From the NCBI RefSeq assembly GCF_000687935.1, contig NZ_JHZZ01000001.1, positions 1 to 64,000 on the forward strand: 64,000 nucleotides of DNA, written 5' to 3'. The translations under genes were made by a program, and so were the position numbers. The notes beneath the pieces were generated by a model. The model saw only the letters and a list, made by a program, of their open reading frames with translations, did not search any database and was not told the origin of the DNA. Source of the stretch: Polaribacter sp. Hel_I_88. Lineage in GTDB: Bacteria > Bacteroidota > Bacteroidia > Flavobacteriales > Flavobacteriaceae. This document shows positions 1-8,340 of the stretch, piece after piece (the stretch's first letter is position 1; the number at the start of each line of letters is the position of its first letter).

Positions 1-296
1 TAGTGAGGAGTAGATTTTTTGACACGGATTTCAAGGATTTTTAATGATAATTGTGGATAAGATTCTTGCAGAATGACAAATTTTGTGGAAAATTAAATAT
101 ACTCATAAAGTTTGTCACGCTGAAAGCGTCTCACATAAAGTTGATTACATATAATTTTTAGTAATTATATGTAATCGAAAAATTACAAAAATGGGTGGGA
201 TTCTTTCAGAATGACAAATTGTATGGAGAATTTTTTGGATAACTTAACGAGTTCTCGACTGCGTTCGAACAAATTATCATTCCAATTTTGAAATGT
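1..296. other. Intergenic region with dispersed-repeat fragments
   Basis: No gene is visible. Two short direct copies of GATTCTTNCAGAATGACAAA occur near 61 and 200, with a related TTTGTCACGCTGAAAGCGTC segment near 111. Sequence of this kind is common between flavobacterial genes, so I read the stretch as remnants of dispersed intergenic repeats. A single TTATCCACA-like nonamer lies at 52-60 on the minus strand. Confidence 0.4.
143..176. repeat. Perfect 14-bp inverted repeat
   Basis: The arm GATTACATATAATT at 143-156 is repeated as its exact reverse complement at 163-176, around a 6-nt loop. No U-rich tract follows on either strand. It is therefore more likely part of a dispersed palindromic repeat than an intrinsic terminator. 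Confidence 0.6.
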
Positions 297-863
297 TTAC
301 TTCCTAACAGTTCCAGAAAAATGATTCACTTTTGGATTGATAGGATTTCCTGAAGAACGCCTAAAACTCGAAATTTGTCCTGTGTGCCAAATGGCATCTG
401 CTATAGGACCATTTATTATGTAAAAAAATGGAATGCTAACTTCTCCATCTTTTTTTACTGATAATTCTGATAGATCTTTAGTTGCTAAAATCTTATTTCT
501 TAAAGCTTCTATATTTAGTAAGGTTTGAGTTCTCATTTCAAAAAAACTCATTTGTTCTTTTTCTTTTGCTTGTTTAAAATCAGTATTTGTTAATCGCAAC
601 ATTGTTGCAGATAAATCGTAAATATGTTCGATTGTTTTTAATGATGTTCTTCCTTTTCCTGCTGGTTGATATTCTAAATCTTTTTCAGTTAAGCCTTCTG
701 ATGCCCAATAATACCTAAAACCCAATCCATCAATTATTCTTGCAACTGTGGTTTGTGCAGTATAATTTTCTTCCATTGTTGGAATTTCATAATATGGTAG
801 TTGATTTTGTGCGTTCAAATTAAAGATGGTTGTTAGAATGATTATAAAAATATATTTTTTCAT
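297..863 (-). CDS. Exported DinB-like protein
   Basis: This 188-aa protein starts with a hydrophobic signal peptide (about residues 1-18, ending LNAQ), so it should be exported. The rest looks like a DinB/DUF1572-type four-helix bundle. A histidine sits in TIEHIYDL (H80), and a C-terminal DAIWHTGQISSFRR segment (D156, H160) matches the metal-binding end of the family. DinB-like proteins are putative metal-dependent enzymes, often thiol transferases, but I cannot assign a substrate. It is a monocistronic minus-strand gene with about 430 bp of repeat-bearing DNA upstream. Family assignment is moderate and function is unknown. Confidence 0.6.
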   Translation of the reverse strand: MKKYIFIIILTTIFNLNAQNQLPYYEIPTMEENYTAQTTVARIIDGLGFRYYWASEGLTEKDLEYQPAGKGRTSLKTIEHIYDLSATMLRLTNTDFKQAKEKEQMSFFEMRTQTLLNIEALRNKILATKDLSELSVKKDGEVSIPFFYIINGPIADAIWHTGQISSFRRSSGNPINPKVNHFSGTVRK

Positions 864-968
864 CGATTTGAATTTTGATAAAAATAAGTAAAAAGACCTA
901 AAAATTGGATGTTAATTACTTTTTAAACCTTTTTAAATATAGAATTACTTTGTTTAAAAATTGTTTTG

Positions 969-1139
969 AAAGCTGGCAAACAAGTTTAGCCCAGATTGAA
1001 GCCTTTGTTTGAGCTCTTTTTTTATGCTAAACTAGATTCAGTACTGTTCGCTGAAATAAAATTTGTTCTAAATATGAAAAGATGCAGAAATAAATTCAGC
1101 ATAAAAAAAAGCGAGTGCTGAAAGCTGGAAATAGCTCCT
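969..1139 (+). ncRNA. Flavo-1-like structured element, copy 1
   Basis: The 5' block GTTTAGCCCAGATTGAA (984-1000) and the 3' block AAAGCTGGAAATAGCTCC (1121-1138) are shared with a second copy at 48131-48232. Between them is a hairpin whose arms, CTTTTTTTATGCT (1016-1028) and AGCATAAAAAAAAG (1098-1111), are complementary but differ from those of the other copy. That is compensatory change, as expected of a folded RNA. The apical loop is about 69 nt here and seems to carry an inserted repeat fragment (AGATGCAGAAATAAATTCAGCAT). I believe this is the Flavo-1 RNA class from memory. The strand is inferred. Confidence 0.5.
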
Positions 1140-1145
1140 AAAAAA

Positions 1146-1179
1146 CAAAATCCAAAACATTTAAGTGCTTTGGATTTTG
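1146..1179 (-). terminator. Rho-independent terminator of gap
   Basis: Perfect 11-bp inverted repeat CAAAATCCAAA / TTTGGATTTTG with a 12-nt loop, followed on the minus strand by a T-rich run. It lies about 120 nt downstream of the gap stop codon. Confidence 0.65.
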
Positions 1180-1296
1180 ATATTATTGTTGAATAATAAT
1201 TAGATTTTTAAGTTACAATTACTGATATAAAATCAGGATTAGTTCAACTAACAATTTTTAATGCACTGCTTTGCTGCTTTTAAAAATTGAGTTTCA

Positions 1297-2739
1297 CTAA
1301 TAATACGTAAATCTACGAACTTTTGCAATGTGTTTTGCCAAACGCATTACTTGATGAGAATATCCATATTCATTATCATACCAGATATATAAAACAACAT
1401 TTTCGCCATCTGTAATGGTTGCTTTGCTATCAAAAATTGAAGGCGCTGTTGAGCCAATAATATCAGATGAAACCAACTCATTATCTAAAGAATATTTAAT
1501 TTGCTCTACCAAATCGCCTTCTAAAGCATGTTGTTTTAAAATTGCGTTGATAACATCTTTAGTAACAGGTCTTCTTAATTGTAAATTTAAAATTGCTAAA
1601 GAACCATTTGGCACAGGAACTCGAATTGCGTTGGATGTTAATTTACCTGCCAAAACTGGAATTGCTTTTGCAACTGCACTTCCTGCTCCAGTTTCTGTAA
1701 TTACCATATTTAATGCTGCAGCTCTACCTCTTCTGTACTTGCTGTGCATATTATCCACCAAATTTTGATCGTTTGTATAGGCGTGAATGGTTTCTAAATG
1801 TCCTTTTTTAATCCCAAAATTATCTTCCAAAACTTTTAAAACTGGCGTAATTGCATTGGTTGTACAAGAAGCTGCTGAAAAAATATCAATTTTATCAGGA
1901 TCGTTTTGTTTGTGATTTACACCATGTACAATATTAGGAACTCCTTTTGCTGGTGCCGTTATTAAAACTTTACTTGCGCCTTTTGCTTTTAAGTGTCTTG
2001 CCAAAGCAACATCATCTCTAAAAGCACCAGTATTATCAATAATTAAAGCATCATTAATGCCATATTCTGTATAATCAATCTCTTCTGGATTGTTGGCAGA
2101 AATCATAAAAACGGTTGTTCCGTTTATAATTAAAGCATTATTTTCAAGGTCTGTTTGTACAGTTCCTAAAAAATCTCTGTGCACAGAATCTACACTTAAT
2201 AAAGAGGCTCTTTTGTCTAAAACTGTTTGTGTAATTTCGCCACGAGTTACAATGGCTCTTAATCTTAATTGAGAACCTTTGCCCATTTTAGACATTAATT
2301 CTCTTGCTAACAAACGTCCAATTCTACCAAAACCATATAAAACAACATCTTTAGGTGTAATATTTTTTGCTTCAGTTGCGTTTTTTAATTTCTTTTGGAT
2401 AAAAGCAACTTTGTCTTCACAGCCTTTTGGATGCAAATAACATTCGTAAGCTAGTTTACCAATATCTAATTTTGATGAAGGCAAATCTACTTGTTGAATT
2501 GCTTTTGCAATACTCAAAGCATCTTGAATGGTAATTGGTTTGTTTACAAATTCTCTTGAATACTCAATTAAATTTAAAACCTCACTGGCTCTTTTATCGA
2601 TAAGCGGATTTCTAAACATAACCAGCTCAATAGATTTATCATACCATAAATCATTTACAATATTAATAAATTCTACGGTTGCTTTTCTAGTTTCTGTTTG
2701 TAGGTTAACTTCTTTTTCGTAATCTAAAGTTGATGACAT
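1297..2739 (-). CDS. gap: Glyceraldehyde-3-phosphate dehydrogenase, long form
   Basis: This 480-aa cytoplasmic enzyme oxidises glyceraldehyde 3-phosphate to 1,3-bisphosphoglycerate, or runs in reverse in gluconeogenesis. The Rossmann motif GFGRIGR is at residues 136-142 and the catalytic cysteine is C292 in SAASCTTN. ETIHAYT and WYDNEYGY complete the family signature. Classical GAPDH is about 335 aa; here roughly 130 extra residues precede the nucleotide-binding domain, as I recall for a long form found in Bacteroidota. The gene is monocistronic, with a -7 promoter element at 2767-2774 and a 16-bp palindrome at 2792-2807 upstream. NAD versus NADP preference cannot be read with confidence. Confidence 0.93.
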   Translation of the reverse strand: MSSTLDYEKEVNLQTETRKATVEFINIVNDLWYDKSIELVMFRNPLIDKRASEVLNLIEYSREFVNKPITIQDALSIAKAIQQVDLPSSKLDIGKLAYECYLHPKGCEDKVAFIQKKLKNATEAKNITPKDVVLYGFGRIGRLLARELMSKMGKGSQLRLRAIVTRGEITQTVLDKRASLLSVDSVHRDFLGTVQTDLENNALIINGTTVFMISANNPEEIDYTEYGINDALIIDNTGAFRDDVALARHLKAKGASKVLITAPAKGVPNIVHGVNHKQNDPDKIDIFSAASCTTNAITPVLKVLEDNFGIKKGHLETIHAYTNDQNLVDNMHSKYRRGRAAALNMVITETGAGSAVAKAIPVLAGKLTSNAIRVPVPNGSLAILNLQLRRPVTKDVINAILKQHALEGDLVEQIKYSLDNELVSSDIIGSTAPSIFDSKATITDGENVVLYIWYDNEYGYSHQVMRLAKHIAKVRRFTYY

Positions 2740-2766
2740 AGCTGTGTAACTAATTTAAAGTTTGTG

Positions 2767-2807
2767 CAAAAGTATTTCTTTTTTTGAAAATACGAAATCG
2801 ATTTCGT
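2767..2807 (-). promoter_or_regulatory. gap promoter with palindromic operator-like site
   Basis: On the minus strand TACTTTTG (2774-2767) matches the Bacteroidota -7 element TAnnTTTG. About 18 bp upstream of it is the perfect 16-bp palindrome ACGAAATCGATTTCGT (2792-2807), placed where the -33 region would be. The central CG and A/T arms recall LacI-type operators; that reading is inference. Confidence 0.5.
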
Positions 2808-2824
2808 GAAAAATTTTAACATAA

Positions 2825-2854
2825 AAAAATCCCGATTGTTAAATCGAGATTTTT
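2825..2854 (-). terminator. Terminator of the htrA gene
   Basis: A 13-bp stem with one mismatch (AAAAATCCCGATT / AATCGAGATTTTT, 4-nt loop) is followed on the minus strand by a T run. It begins 20 nt past the htrA stop codon. Confidence 0.75.
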
Positions 2855-2873
2855 CTTTTATTCCAAAATGCTT

Positions 2874-4271
2874 TTATCTTATTGCATATCTTTCAGTTTC
2901 GCCTTTTAAATTGATTACTTCAAGATATAAAGGAATTCCTGCGTTGATATTTGTGTTTTCTATAGCAGCAATTGCATCAGCAGCATTCTTGACAGGTTTT
3001 TTATTAACTTCTGTAATTATAAATCCTTTTTCAACTCCATAATAAGCAAGTGTTCTATTAATATTATCAATAATTTTTGCACCACCTTTTAAATTGTGTT
3101 TTTTTAATTCTTTATCGGTTAAATCTTTTAAAGAAAGCCCTAAACTTTTAGATATAAAGGTACTTTTTTTGTTTAAAACAATTGTTTTTGAGATTAACTC
3201 TCCATCTCTTTCAATCACAACATCTAAATTATCTCCTGGTCTTTTTGAAGTTAATTGTCCTTTTAATTCAGAAAATTTAGAGATTTTCACATTATTTACT
3301 TCTTTAATAATATCACCAGATTTTAATTGAGAATTATTTGCGCCTTCTTCATAAAAAACTTCACCAACTTTTACACCATCTTCTTTAAATTGCGGATCAA
3401 TAGAAATTCCTAAAATAGCTTCTTGCACAACTCCAAACTCAAGTAAATCATCTACTATTTTTTTTGCAATGTTAGATGGTACTGCAAAAGAATACCCAAT
3501 AAAAGAACCAGTTTTAGATGAAATTGCTGTGTTAATTCCCACCAATTCTCCTCTTGTATTTACCAAAGCTCCTCCACTATTTCCTGGGTTTACAGCTGCA
3601 TCCGTTTGTATAAAAGATTCAATATTTCCATTTCCTTCTAAATCTCTTCCTTTTGCACTTACAATTCCTGCAGTTACTGTACTTGTTAAGTTATAAGGAT
3701 TCCCCACAGCTAAAACCCATTCGCCAATTTTAATATTGTCCGAATTTGCAAAAGGTGTGTAAGGCAAATCTTCATCTGCATTAATTTTTAGCAAAGCAAT
3801 ATCATTGTTTTTATCAGCTCCTATAATTTCTGCTTCGTATTTCTTATTATTATTTAATGTAATTTCGATATTATTGGCATTGTCAATTACATGATTATTG
3901 GTTACAATATAGCCATCAGCTGAAATAATAACACCACTTCCTGTACCAACTTGCTCAAATTTTCTAATACCATTTCCATTTCCATAAAACAATTCTGCCC
4001 ATGGATTTGATTGTGTTCTAATTGCAGTATTTTTTACGTGAACTACAGAATGAACCGTATTTTCTGCAGCCAAAGTAAAATCTATTGAAGCTGCATTTAT
4101 AGCACTTGAATTTGCATTAAATGCAGGGTTGTAATTTGTTTTTATGATTGATGATGAATCTTGTTGCATTGTTTGCACAACAACATTTTCATCGATAAAC
4201 ATTTTGTAGCCTCCTAGAGTAATTGCTCCTCCAAGAATCGCCATTCCTAATAAACTAAAAAATTTTTTCAT
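2874..4271 (-). CDS. htrA: HtrA/Deg-family periplasmic serine protease
   Basis: This 465-aa envelope protease degrades or refolds damaged exported proteins. An N-terminal hydrophobic segment (residues 3-24) is a signal peptide or anchor. The chymotrypsin-like domain carries the triad H127 (IVTNNHVI), D157 (NNDIALLKI) and S232 (NPGNSGGAL). Two PDZ domains follow at roughly 280-370 and 375-465, the DegP/DegQ/MucD layout. The gene is divergent from dapF across a 129-bp intergenic region holding five TTTAAC repeats at helical spacing, which suggests envelope-stress control by a response regulator. The chaperone versus protease balance is not predictable from sequence. Confidence 0.9.
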   Translation of the reverse strand: MKKFFSLLGMAILGGAITLGGYKMFIDENVVVQTMQQDSSSIIKTNYNPAFNANSSAINAASIDFTLAAENTVHSVVHVKNTAIRTQSNPWAELFYGNGNGIRKFEQVGTGSGVIISADGYIVTNNHVIDNANNIEITLNNNKKYEAEIIGADKNNDIALLKINADEDLPYTPFANSDNIKIGEWVLAVGNPYNLTSTVTAGIVSAKGRDLEGNGNIESFIQTDAAVNPGNSGGALVNTRGELVGINTAISSKTGSFIGYSFAVPSNIAKKIVDDLLEFGVVQEAILGISIDPQFKEDGVKVGEVFYEEGANNSQLKSGDIIKEVNNVKISKFSELKGQLTSKRPGDNLDVVIERDGELISKTIVLNKKSTFISKSLGLSLKDLTDKELKKHNLKGGAKIIDNINRTLAYYGVEKGFIITEVNKKPVKNAADAIAAIENTNINAGIPLYLEVINLKGETERYAIR

Positions 4272-4303
4272 AATTATAATTTTGATTTAAGTAAATATAC
4301 GTT

Positions 4304-4363
4304 TTTAACATTTTTAAAAAATCTGTTTAACTTGCTTTTAACGCTATTTAACCAGCTTTTAAC
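4304..4363. promoter_or_regulatory. Phased TTTAAC direct-repeat array between htrA and dapF
   Basis: TTTAAC occurs at 4304, 4326, 4337, 4347 and 4358, giving start-to-start spacings of 22, 11, 10 and 11 bp, so all lie on one face of the helix. Direct hexamer repeats at 10-11 bp are typical of OmpR/PhoB-type response-regulator sites. The array ends 25 nt before the dapF -7 element and sits 33-92 nt upstream of the htrA start. Confidence 0.5.
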
Positions 4364-4388
4364 AGACTTTTTTTCTTAATGAAATCAG

Positions 4389-4396
4389 TATCTTTG
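4389..4396 (+). promoter_or_regulatory. -7 element of dapF, predicted leaderless
   Basis: TATCTTTG matches TAnnTTTG and ends exactly 4 nt before the ATG at 4401. This places the expected transcription start on or next to the start codon. Confidence 0.6.
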
Positions 4397-4400
4397 TTTT

Positions 4401-5171
4401 ATGAATTTATCGTTTTATAAATATCAAGGAACAGGAAATGATTTCGTTATGATTGATAACAGAACAAAAATCTTTCCAAAAAAAGAAATTAACAAAATTT
4501 TACAAATTTCTGACAGACATTTTGGCATTGGTGCAGATGGCATTATTTTAATCGAAACTGATGAAAAGTTCGATTTTAAGATGATTTATTTTAATGCTGA
4601 TGGAAGCCAAACCTTTTGTGGAAATGGGGCAAGATGTGCAGTTGCTTTCGCAAAACATTTAAATATCATTCAAGATAAAACAACTTTTTTAGCGGTTGAT
4701 GGTGAGCATTTTGCAGAAATAAAAGATGACATTATTTCTCTTCAAATGATTAATGTTGATGACATAAAAGTGAATGAAAATTCCGTTTTTATGCACACAG
4801 GTACTCAACATCATGTAGAATTGGTTGAGGATTTAAATGATTATCCTGTTTTTGAGAACGGAAAAAAAATAAGAAATTCCTACGTTTTTCCTGGAAGCAA
4901 TGTAAATTTTGTACAACAATTAAATGACACTACTTTTAGAGTAAGAACTTACGAAAAAGGAGTTGAAGATGAAACATTAGCTTGTGGAACTGGTGTTACA
5001 GCTGTTGCAATTGCCATGCACAAAACCAACAAAACAAAAAGCAATACTATTTCTTTACCTGTAGAAGGTGGAAATTTAGCAGTTTCTTTTGATGAAAAAA
5101 ACGGTATTTATACAAACGTATTTTTAAAGGGCCCAGCAAAATTTGTTTTTAAAGGCGAAATTGAGATATAG
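4401..5171 (+). CDS. dapF: Diaminopimelate epimerase
   Basis: This 256-aa cytosolic enzyme converts LL- to meso-diaminopimelate for lysine and peptidoglycan synthesis. The two catalytic cysteines of this cofactor-independent epimerase are present: C73 in FCGNGARC and C195 in ACGTGVTA. Other landmarks are the N-terminal YQGTGNDF motif and the usual length. The start is fixed by the TATCTTTG -7 element lying only 4 nt upstream, so the mRNA is probably leaderless. A GNAT acetyltransferase begins on the base after the dapF stop, and the envelope gene mltG follows. Confidence 0.96.
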   Translation: MNLSFYKYQGTGNDFVMIDNRTKIFPKKEINKILQISDRHFGIGADGIILIETDEKFDFKMIYFNADGSQTFCGNGARCAVAFAKHLNIIQDKTTFLAVDGEHFAEIKDDIISLQMINVDDIKVNENSVFMHTGTQHHVELVEDLNDYPVFENGKKIRNSYVFPGSNVNFVQQLNDTTFRVRTYEKGVEDETLACGTGVTAVAIAMHKTNKTKSNTISLPVEGGNLAVSFDEKNGIYTNVFLKGPAKFVFKGEIEI

Positions 5172-5696
5172 ATGAAAACACTTAAAGGTAAAAACCTAAA
5201 TTTAAGAGCCATTGAACCAGAAGACCTCAATTTTTTACATACTATAGAAAATAATGAAATCTTTTGGGAAGTAAGCCATACACAAGCTCCTTTTTCTAGA
5301 TATGTTTTAAAACAATATTTAGAAAATGCCCATTTAGATATTTATGAAACAAAACAGCTACGCCTAATTATCGAAGATGTTTTCGATAAAAAACAAGTGG
5401 GCATGATTGATTTATTCGATTTTAATCCACAACATCAGAGAGCTGGAGTTGGTATTTTAATTCATCCTTATTTTCAAAATAGAGGTTTTGCTGCAGAAGC
5501 ATTATCACTTTTAATTAACTACGCATTCTCTTATTTAAATTTACACCAATTATACGCAAACATAACTCCAGATAATATTAAAAGTATTTCCTTATTCGAA
5601 AAACATAATTTTACCAAAATTGGTATCAAAAAAGACTGGCTTTTATCCAAAGGAAAATATAAAGATGAAATTTTATTTCAGTTGATAAAAGTGTAG
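5172..5696 (+). CDS. GNAT-family N-acetyltransferase
   Basis: This 174-aa protein of the RimJ/SpeG-like acetyltransferase_3 type transfers acetyl from acetyl-CoA to an unidentified amine. It starts with the typical NLRAIEPEDLNFLHTIEN segment. The acetyl-CoA-binding core is GVGILIHPYFQNRGFAAEAL, followed by the common SISLFEKHNF end motif. It starts immediately after the dapF stop codon, so co-translation is likely. The substrate could be a polyamine, a ribosomal protein or a small amine; nothing here decides it. The next gene's -7 element overlaps this stop codon. Confidence 0.85.
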   Translation: MKTLKGKNLNLRAIEPEDLNFLHTIENNEIFWEVSHTQAPFSRYVLKQYLENAHLDIYETKQLRLIIEDVFDKKQVGMIDLFDFNPQHQRAGVGILIHPYFQNRGFAAEALSLLINYAFSYLNLHQLYANITPDNIKSISLFEKHNFTKIGIKKDWLLSKGKYKDEILFQLIKV

Positions 5697-5701
5697 CTTT
5701 G
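5694..5701 (+). promoter_or_regulatory. Candidate -7 element of mltG
   Basis: TAGCTTTG matches TAnnTTTG and overlaps the stop codon of the upstream GNAT gene. It lies 25 nt before the TTG start of mltG. No clear -33 TTTG is visible. Confidence 0.4.
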
Positions 5702-5726
5702 CATTTCTTATAAAAATAAACACACA

Positions 5727-6752
5727 TTGAGCAAAAAAATAATTTACTTATTAGGATTCTTTTTAATCCTTGGTGGAATTTTAGGATACAATTATTATCA
5801 AAAAATATTTGGAGAAGCAATAACTAAAGATTTAGAACTTTTTGTTTTTTCTACTGATAGTTTAGTAGATGTAAAAGAAAAAATTGCTGATTATTCAAAA
5901 AACCCTAATACATTTCTTTGGGTTGCCGCTAAAAAAAGTTTTTCGAAACCTAAAACTGGTCGTTATTTGTTAAAAGAAGGCATGTCTAATAACGATGTTG
6001 TAAATATGTTACGAAGTGGAAATCAAACTGCATTGAGTGTTTCTTTTAACAATCAAACTACCTTAGAAAAATTTGCTAGTAGAATTGCAGAACAATTGGA
6101 AATAGATTCTATATCAATTATAAACTCATTTACAGACAAAAGTTTTTTAGATGAAAATGAATTGACAAAAAAATCTGCCTTACAAATATGTATTCCTAAT
6201 AGTTACCAATTTTATTGGACAGTTTCTGCTGATGATTTTAGAGATAAATTACTTAAAGAATACAATCGTTTTTGGACAGCTGATAGAATTGCCAAAGCAA
6301 AAGCATTAAACTTAACTAAAAGCGGTGTTATTACTTTAGCATCCATTGTGCAAATGGAGACTGCAAAAAAATCTGAAAGACCAATTGTAGCTGGTTTATA
6401 TTTAAACAGACTACAAAATGGCTGGCCTTTGCAAGCAGATCCAACCATAATATATGCTATTAAGGACGTTAAAGGGCAAGATTATATTGTAAAAAGAGTT
6501 TTAAAAGTAGATTTAGAAATTAATTCTCCTTATAATACATACATAAATAGAGGTTTGCCTCCTTCTTTAATTGCTATGCCTGATATTTCTTCGATAGACG
6601 CTGTTTTAAATGCTAAAGACCATGATTATTTTTACATGTGTGCAGACATTGAAAAGATTGGTTATCACAAATTTGCAAAAACTTTGGCTCAACATAACGC
6701 AAATGCTGCCAAATACCAAAATTGGCTAAACAAAAACGGTGTAAAAAGGTAA
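5727..6752 (+). CDS. mltG: Endolytic murein transglycosylase MltG
   Basis: This 341-aa inner-membrane enzyme cleaves nascent glycan strands and is thought to terminate peptidoglycan polymerisation. A single N-terminal membrane segment (residues 4-24) is followed by LysM-like and YceG domains. The conserved block ASIVQMETAKKSERP (205-219) holds the ET glutamate (E211), and LQADPTIIYA follows at 235-244. The start codon is TTG; no ATG is close by. A candidate -7 element overlaps the preceding stop codon. Downstream lies a small lysozyme-like secreted protein, so two glycan-cleaving enzymes are adjacent. Confidence 0.93.
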   Translation: MSKKIIYLLGFFLILGGILGYNYYQKIFGEAITKDLELFVFSTDSLVDVKEKIADYSKNPNTFLWVAAKKSFSKPKTGRYLLKEGMSNNDVVNMLRSGNQTALSVSFNNQTTLEKFASRIAEQLEIDSISIINSFTDKSFLDENELTKKSALQICIPNSYQFYWTVSADDFRDKLLKEYNRFWTADRIAKAKALNLTKSGVITLASIVQMETAKKSERPIVAGLYLNRLQNGWPLQADPTIIYAIKDVKGQDYIVKRVLKVDLEINSPYNTYINRGLPPSLIAMPDISSIDAVLNAKDHDYFYMCADIEKIGYHKFAKTLAQHNANAAKYQNWLNKNGVKR

Positions 6753-6916
6753 ATCTACATTCTCAACATTCTCAAAAAAAAGCATTTTTTTTAAATATTT
6801 AATAAAGGGAAACGTTATAGTTCGCCAATTAAAGTAAAAAACAAACCTTTTAACAGCATTATATATAATTTCGACGAAATTAAATGATTGATTGTCAGGC
6901 GCTTTAAAATAAAGCC

Positions 6917-6924
6917 TAGATTTG
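6917..6924 (+). promoter_or_regulatory. Candidate -7 element upstream of the lysozyme-like gene
   Basis: TAGATTTG matches TAnnTTTG and lies 24 nt before the ATG at 6949. A TTG at 6892-6894, 22 nt upstream, could serve as a weak -33. Confidence 0.45.
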
Positions 6925-6948
6925 CAGCTGTAAAACAGTAAGATTCAT

Positions 6949-7530
6949 ATGATCAAAAAGTTTTTATTTTTAGTAGTTTTTGCATTCGTTTTAATAAGCG
7001 CAACTACTGCAAACAAAAGAAAAGATTTAGAGAAAGTAGTTGTACAACCTGTTAACATAGATTACAACATACCTTATTTACAGAAAAACTTTGTAGGTTT
7101 TAAAGAGGCAGTAGCATTTAAAGAGTCTCAAGGAAGTTATACAGTTGTAAACACTTTAGGGTATTTAGGTAAGTATCAATTTGGTAGCACTACTTTAGAG
7201 CGATTCGACATTCATAATACAGAGGCTTTTTTAAAAAATCCTGAATTGCAAGAAAAAGCTTTTGTTGCTTTATGTAAGGTAAATAAGTGGATTTTAAGAA
7301 GAGACATTAAACGTTCTGTTGGCAAAACAATTAACGGTGTTAAAATTACAGAATCTGGTATTTTAGCAGCTGCACACTTAAGTGGAGCAGGAAACGTAAA
7401 AAAATTCTTAAGAAGTGGAGGAAGTCAGCGTTTCTCTGATGCTTATGGAGCTTCAATTCAGTCTTATATGAAGAGTTTTGCTGATTATGATGTTTCTAAT
7501 ATTATTGCTGATAGAAAAGCAAAGGTTTAA
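6949..7530 (+). CDS. Secreted lysozyme-like (transglycosylase-fold) protein
   Basis: This 193-aa protein has a signal peptide (residues 1-20). Its central segment, FKEAVAFKESQGSYTVVNTL, looks like the start of a lysozyme or transglycosylase SLT fold. In that fold the glutamate of the KES motif would be the catalytic acid. GYLGKYQFG and AAAHLSGAGNVKKFL match the later parts of the fold. It probably acts on peptidoglycan in the periplasm, which fits its position after mltG. It has its own -7 element. The stop is 7 bp from the convergent methylase gene. Confidence 0.7.
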   Translation: MIKKFLFLVVFAFVLISATTANKRKDLEKVVVQPVNIDYNIPYLQKNFVGFKEAVAFKESQGSYTVVNTLGYLGKYQFGSTTLERFDIHNTEAFLKNPELQEKAFVALCKVNKWILRRDIKRSVGKTINGVKITESGILAAAHLSGAGNVKKFLRSGGSQRFSDAYGASIQSYMKSFADYDVSNIIADRKAKV

Positions 7531-7537
7531 CTTCCCA

Positions 7538-8242
7538 TTATTTCTGAATAATAAAAATAGCTGGTTTTTTATGTAAATCAGGCTGTTGATATTTCCAATC
7601 TTGCAAAGACATCGTTTTAATATATTCTGATGGTAAAGTAATATCTGCAGCAATACATAAATTTGTATTAGGAGATAATATCGCTTTTAAATCTGCCAAC
7701 ATTTTATCATTTCTATAAGGTGTTTCTATAAAAATTTGCGATTGTCCTTTGTCTAAAGAAATTCTTTCTAAATCTTTAATCGCTCTTTTTCTATCGCCTT
7801 TATCAATTGGCAAATAACCATTAAAAGCAAAGTTTTGTCCATTCATTCCAGAAGCCATCATTGCCATTAAAATAGAACTTGGCCCAACCAAAGGCACCAC
7901 TTGAACATTTTGCAGATGTGCCAATTTTACAATACTTGCTCCAGGATCTGCAATTGCAGGAACTCCAGCTTCAGACAATAAACCAACATTAACTCCTTGT
8001 GCACAAACATCTAAATAACGTTGCGTTTCTTCTTCTACAGCATATTTATCTAACAATTTTAAAGTTAAAGAAGGCTGTGATTTTTTAGGAGCAATACTTT
8101 TAATAAATCTTCTTGCAGATTTTTCGTTTTCAACAATATAATAATCTATTTGCTCTATTACTTTTTTTATGGATAAAGGCATTACTTCCAAAGGTTCTGT
8201 ATCACCCAAAGTTGTTGGAATCAAATAGAGTTTACCAATCAT
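7538..8242 (-). CDS. RsmI-like SAM-dependent methyltransferase (tetrapyrrole methylase fold)
   Basis: This 234-aa protein belongs to the TP-methylase superfamily. The N-terminal LYLIPTTLGD and the GLLSEAGVPAIADPG motif correspond to the SAM-binding loops of RsmI, the 16S rRNA C1402 2'-O-methyltransferase. LVGPSSILMAMMASG is the third conserved block. It is shorter than the usual RsmI (about 280 aa) and lacks its C-terminal region, so a paralogue with another RNA or small-molecule target is possible. It is transcribed away from the phosphatase gene upstream. Confidence 0.75.
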   Translation of the reverse strand: MIGKLYLIPTTLGDTEPLEVMPLSIKKVIEQIDYYIVENEKSARRFIKSIAPKKSQPSLTLKLLDKYAVEEETQRYLDVCAQGVNVGLLSEAGVPAIADPGASIVKLAHLQNVQVVPLVGPSSILMAMMASGMNGQNFAFNGYLPIDKGDRKRAIKDLERISLDKGQSQIFIETPYRNDKMLADLKAILSPNTNLCIAADITLPSEYIKTMSLQDWKYQQPDLHKKPAIFIIQK

Positions 8243-8340
8243 TTTTGTTGTTTTTATATTGATGTTACGAATTTACTTAAATTAATTGAATTGCCCTTGA
8301 CAAGGATTTTATAGCTTTTAATTGACATATCTATTATAAT

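Noticed and set aside
52..60. Perfect TTATCCACA DnaA box on the minus strand
   Set aside because: It is a single box 8.8 kb from dnaA, with no cluster, AT-rich unwinding element or other origin mark. One 9-mer is expected by chance in a window of this size.
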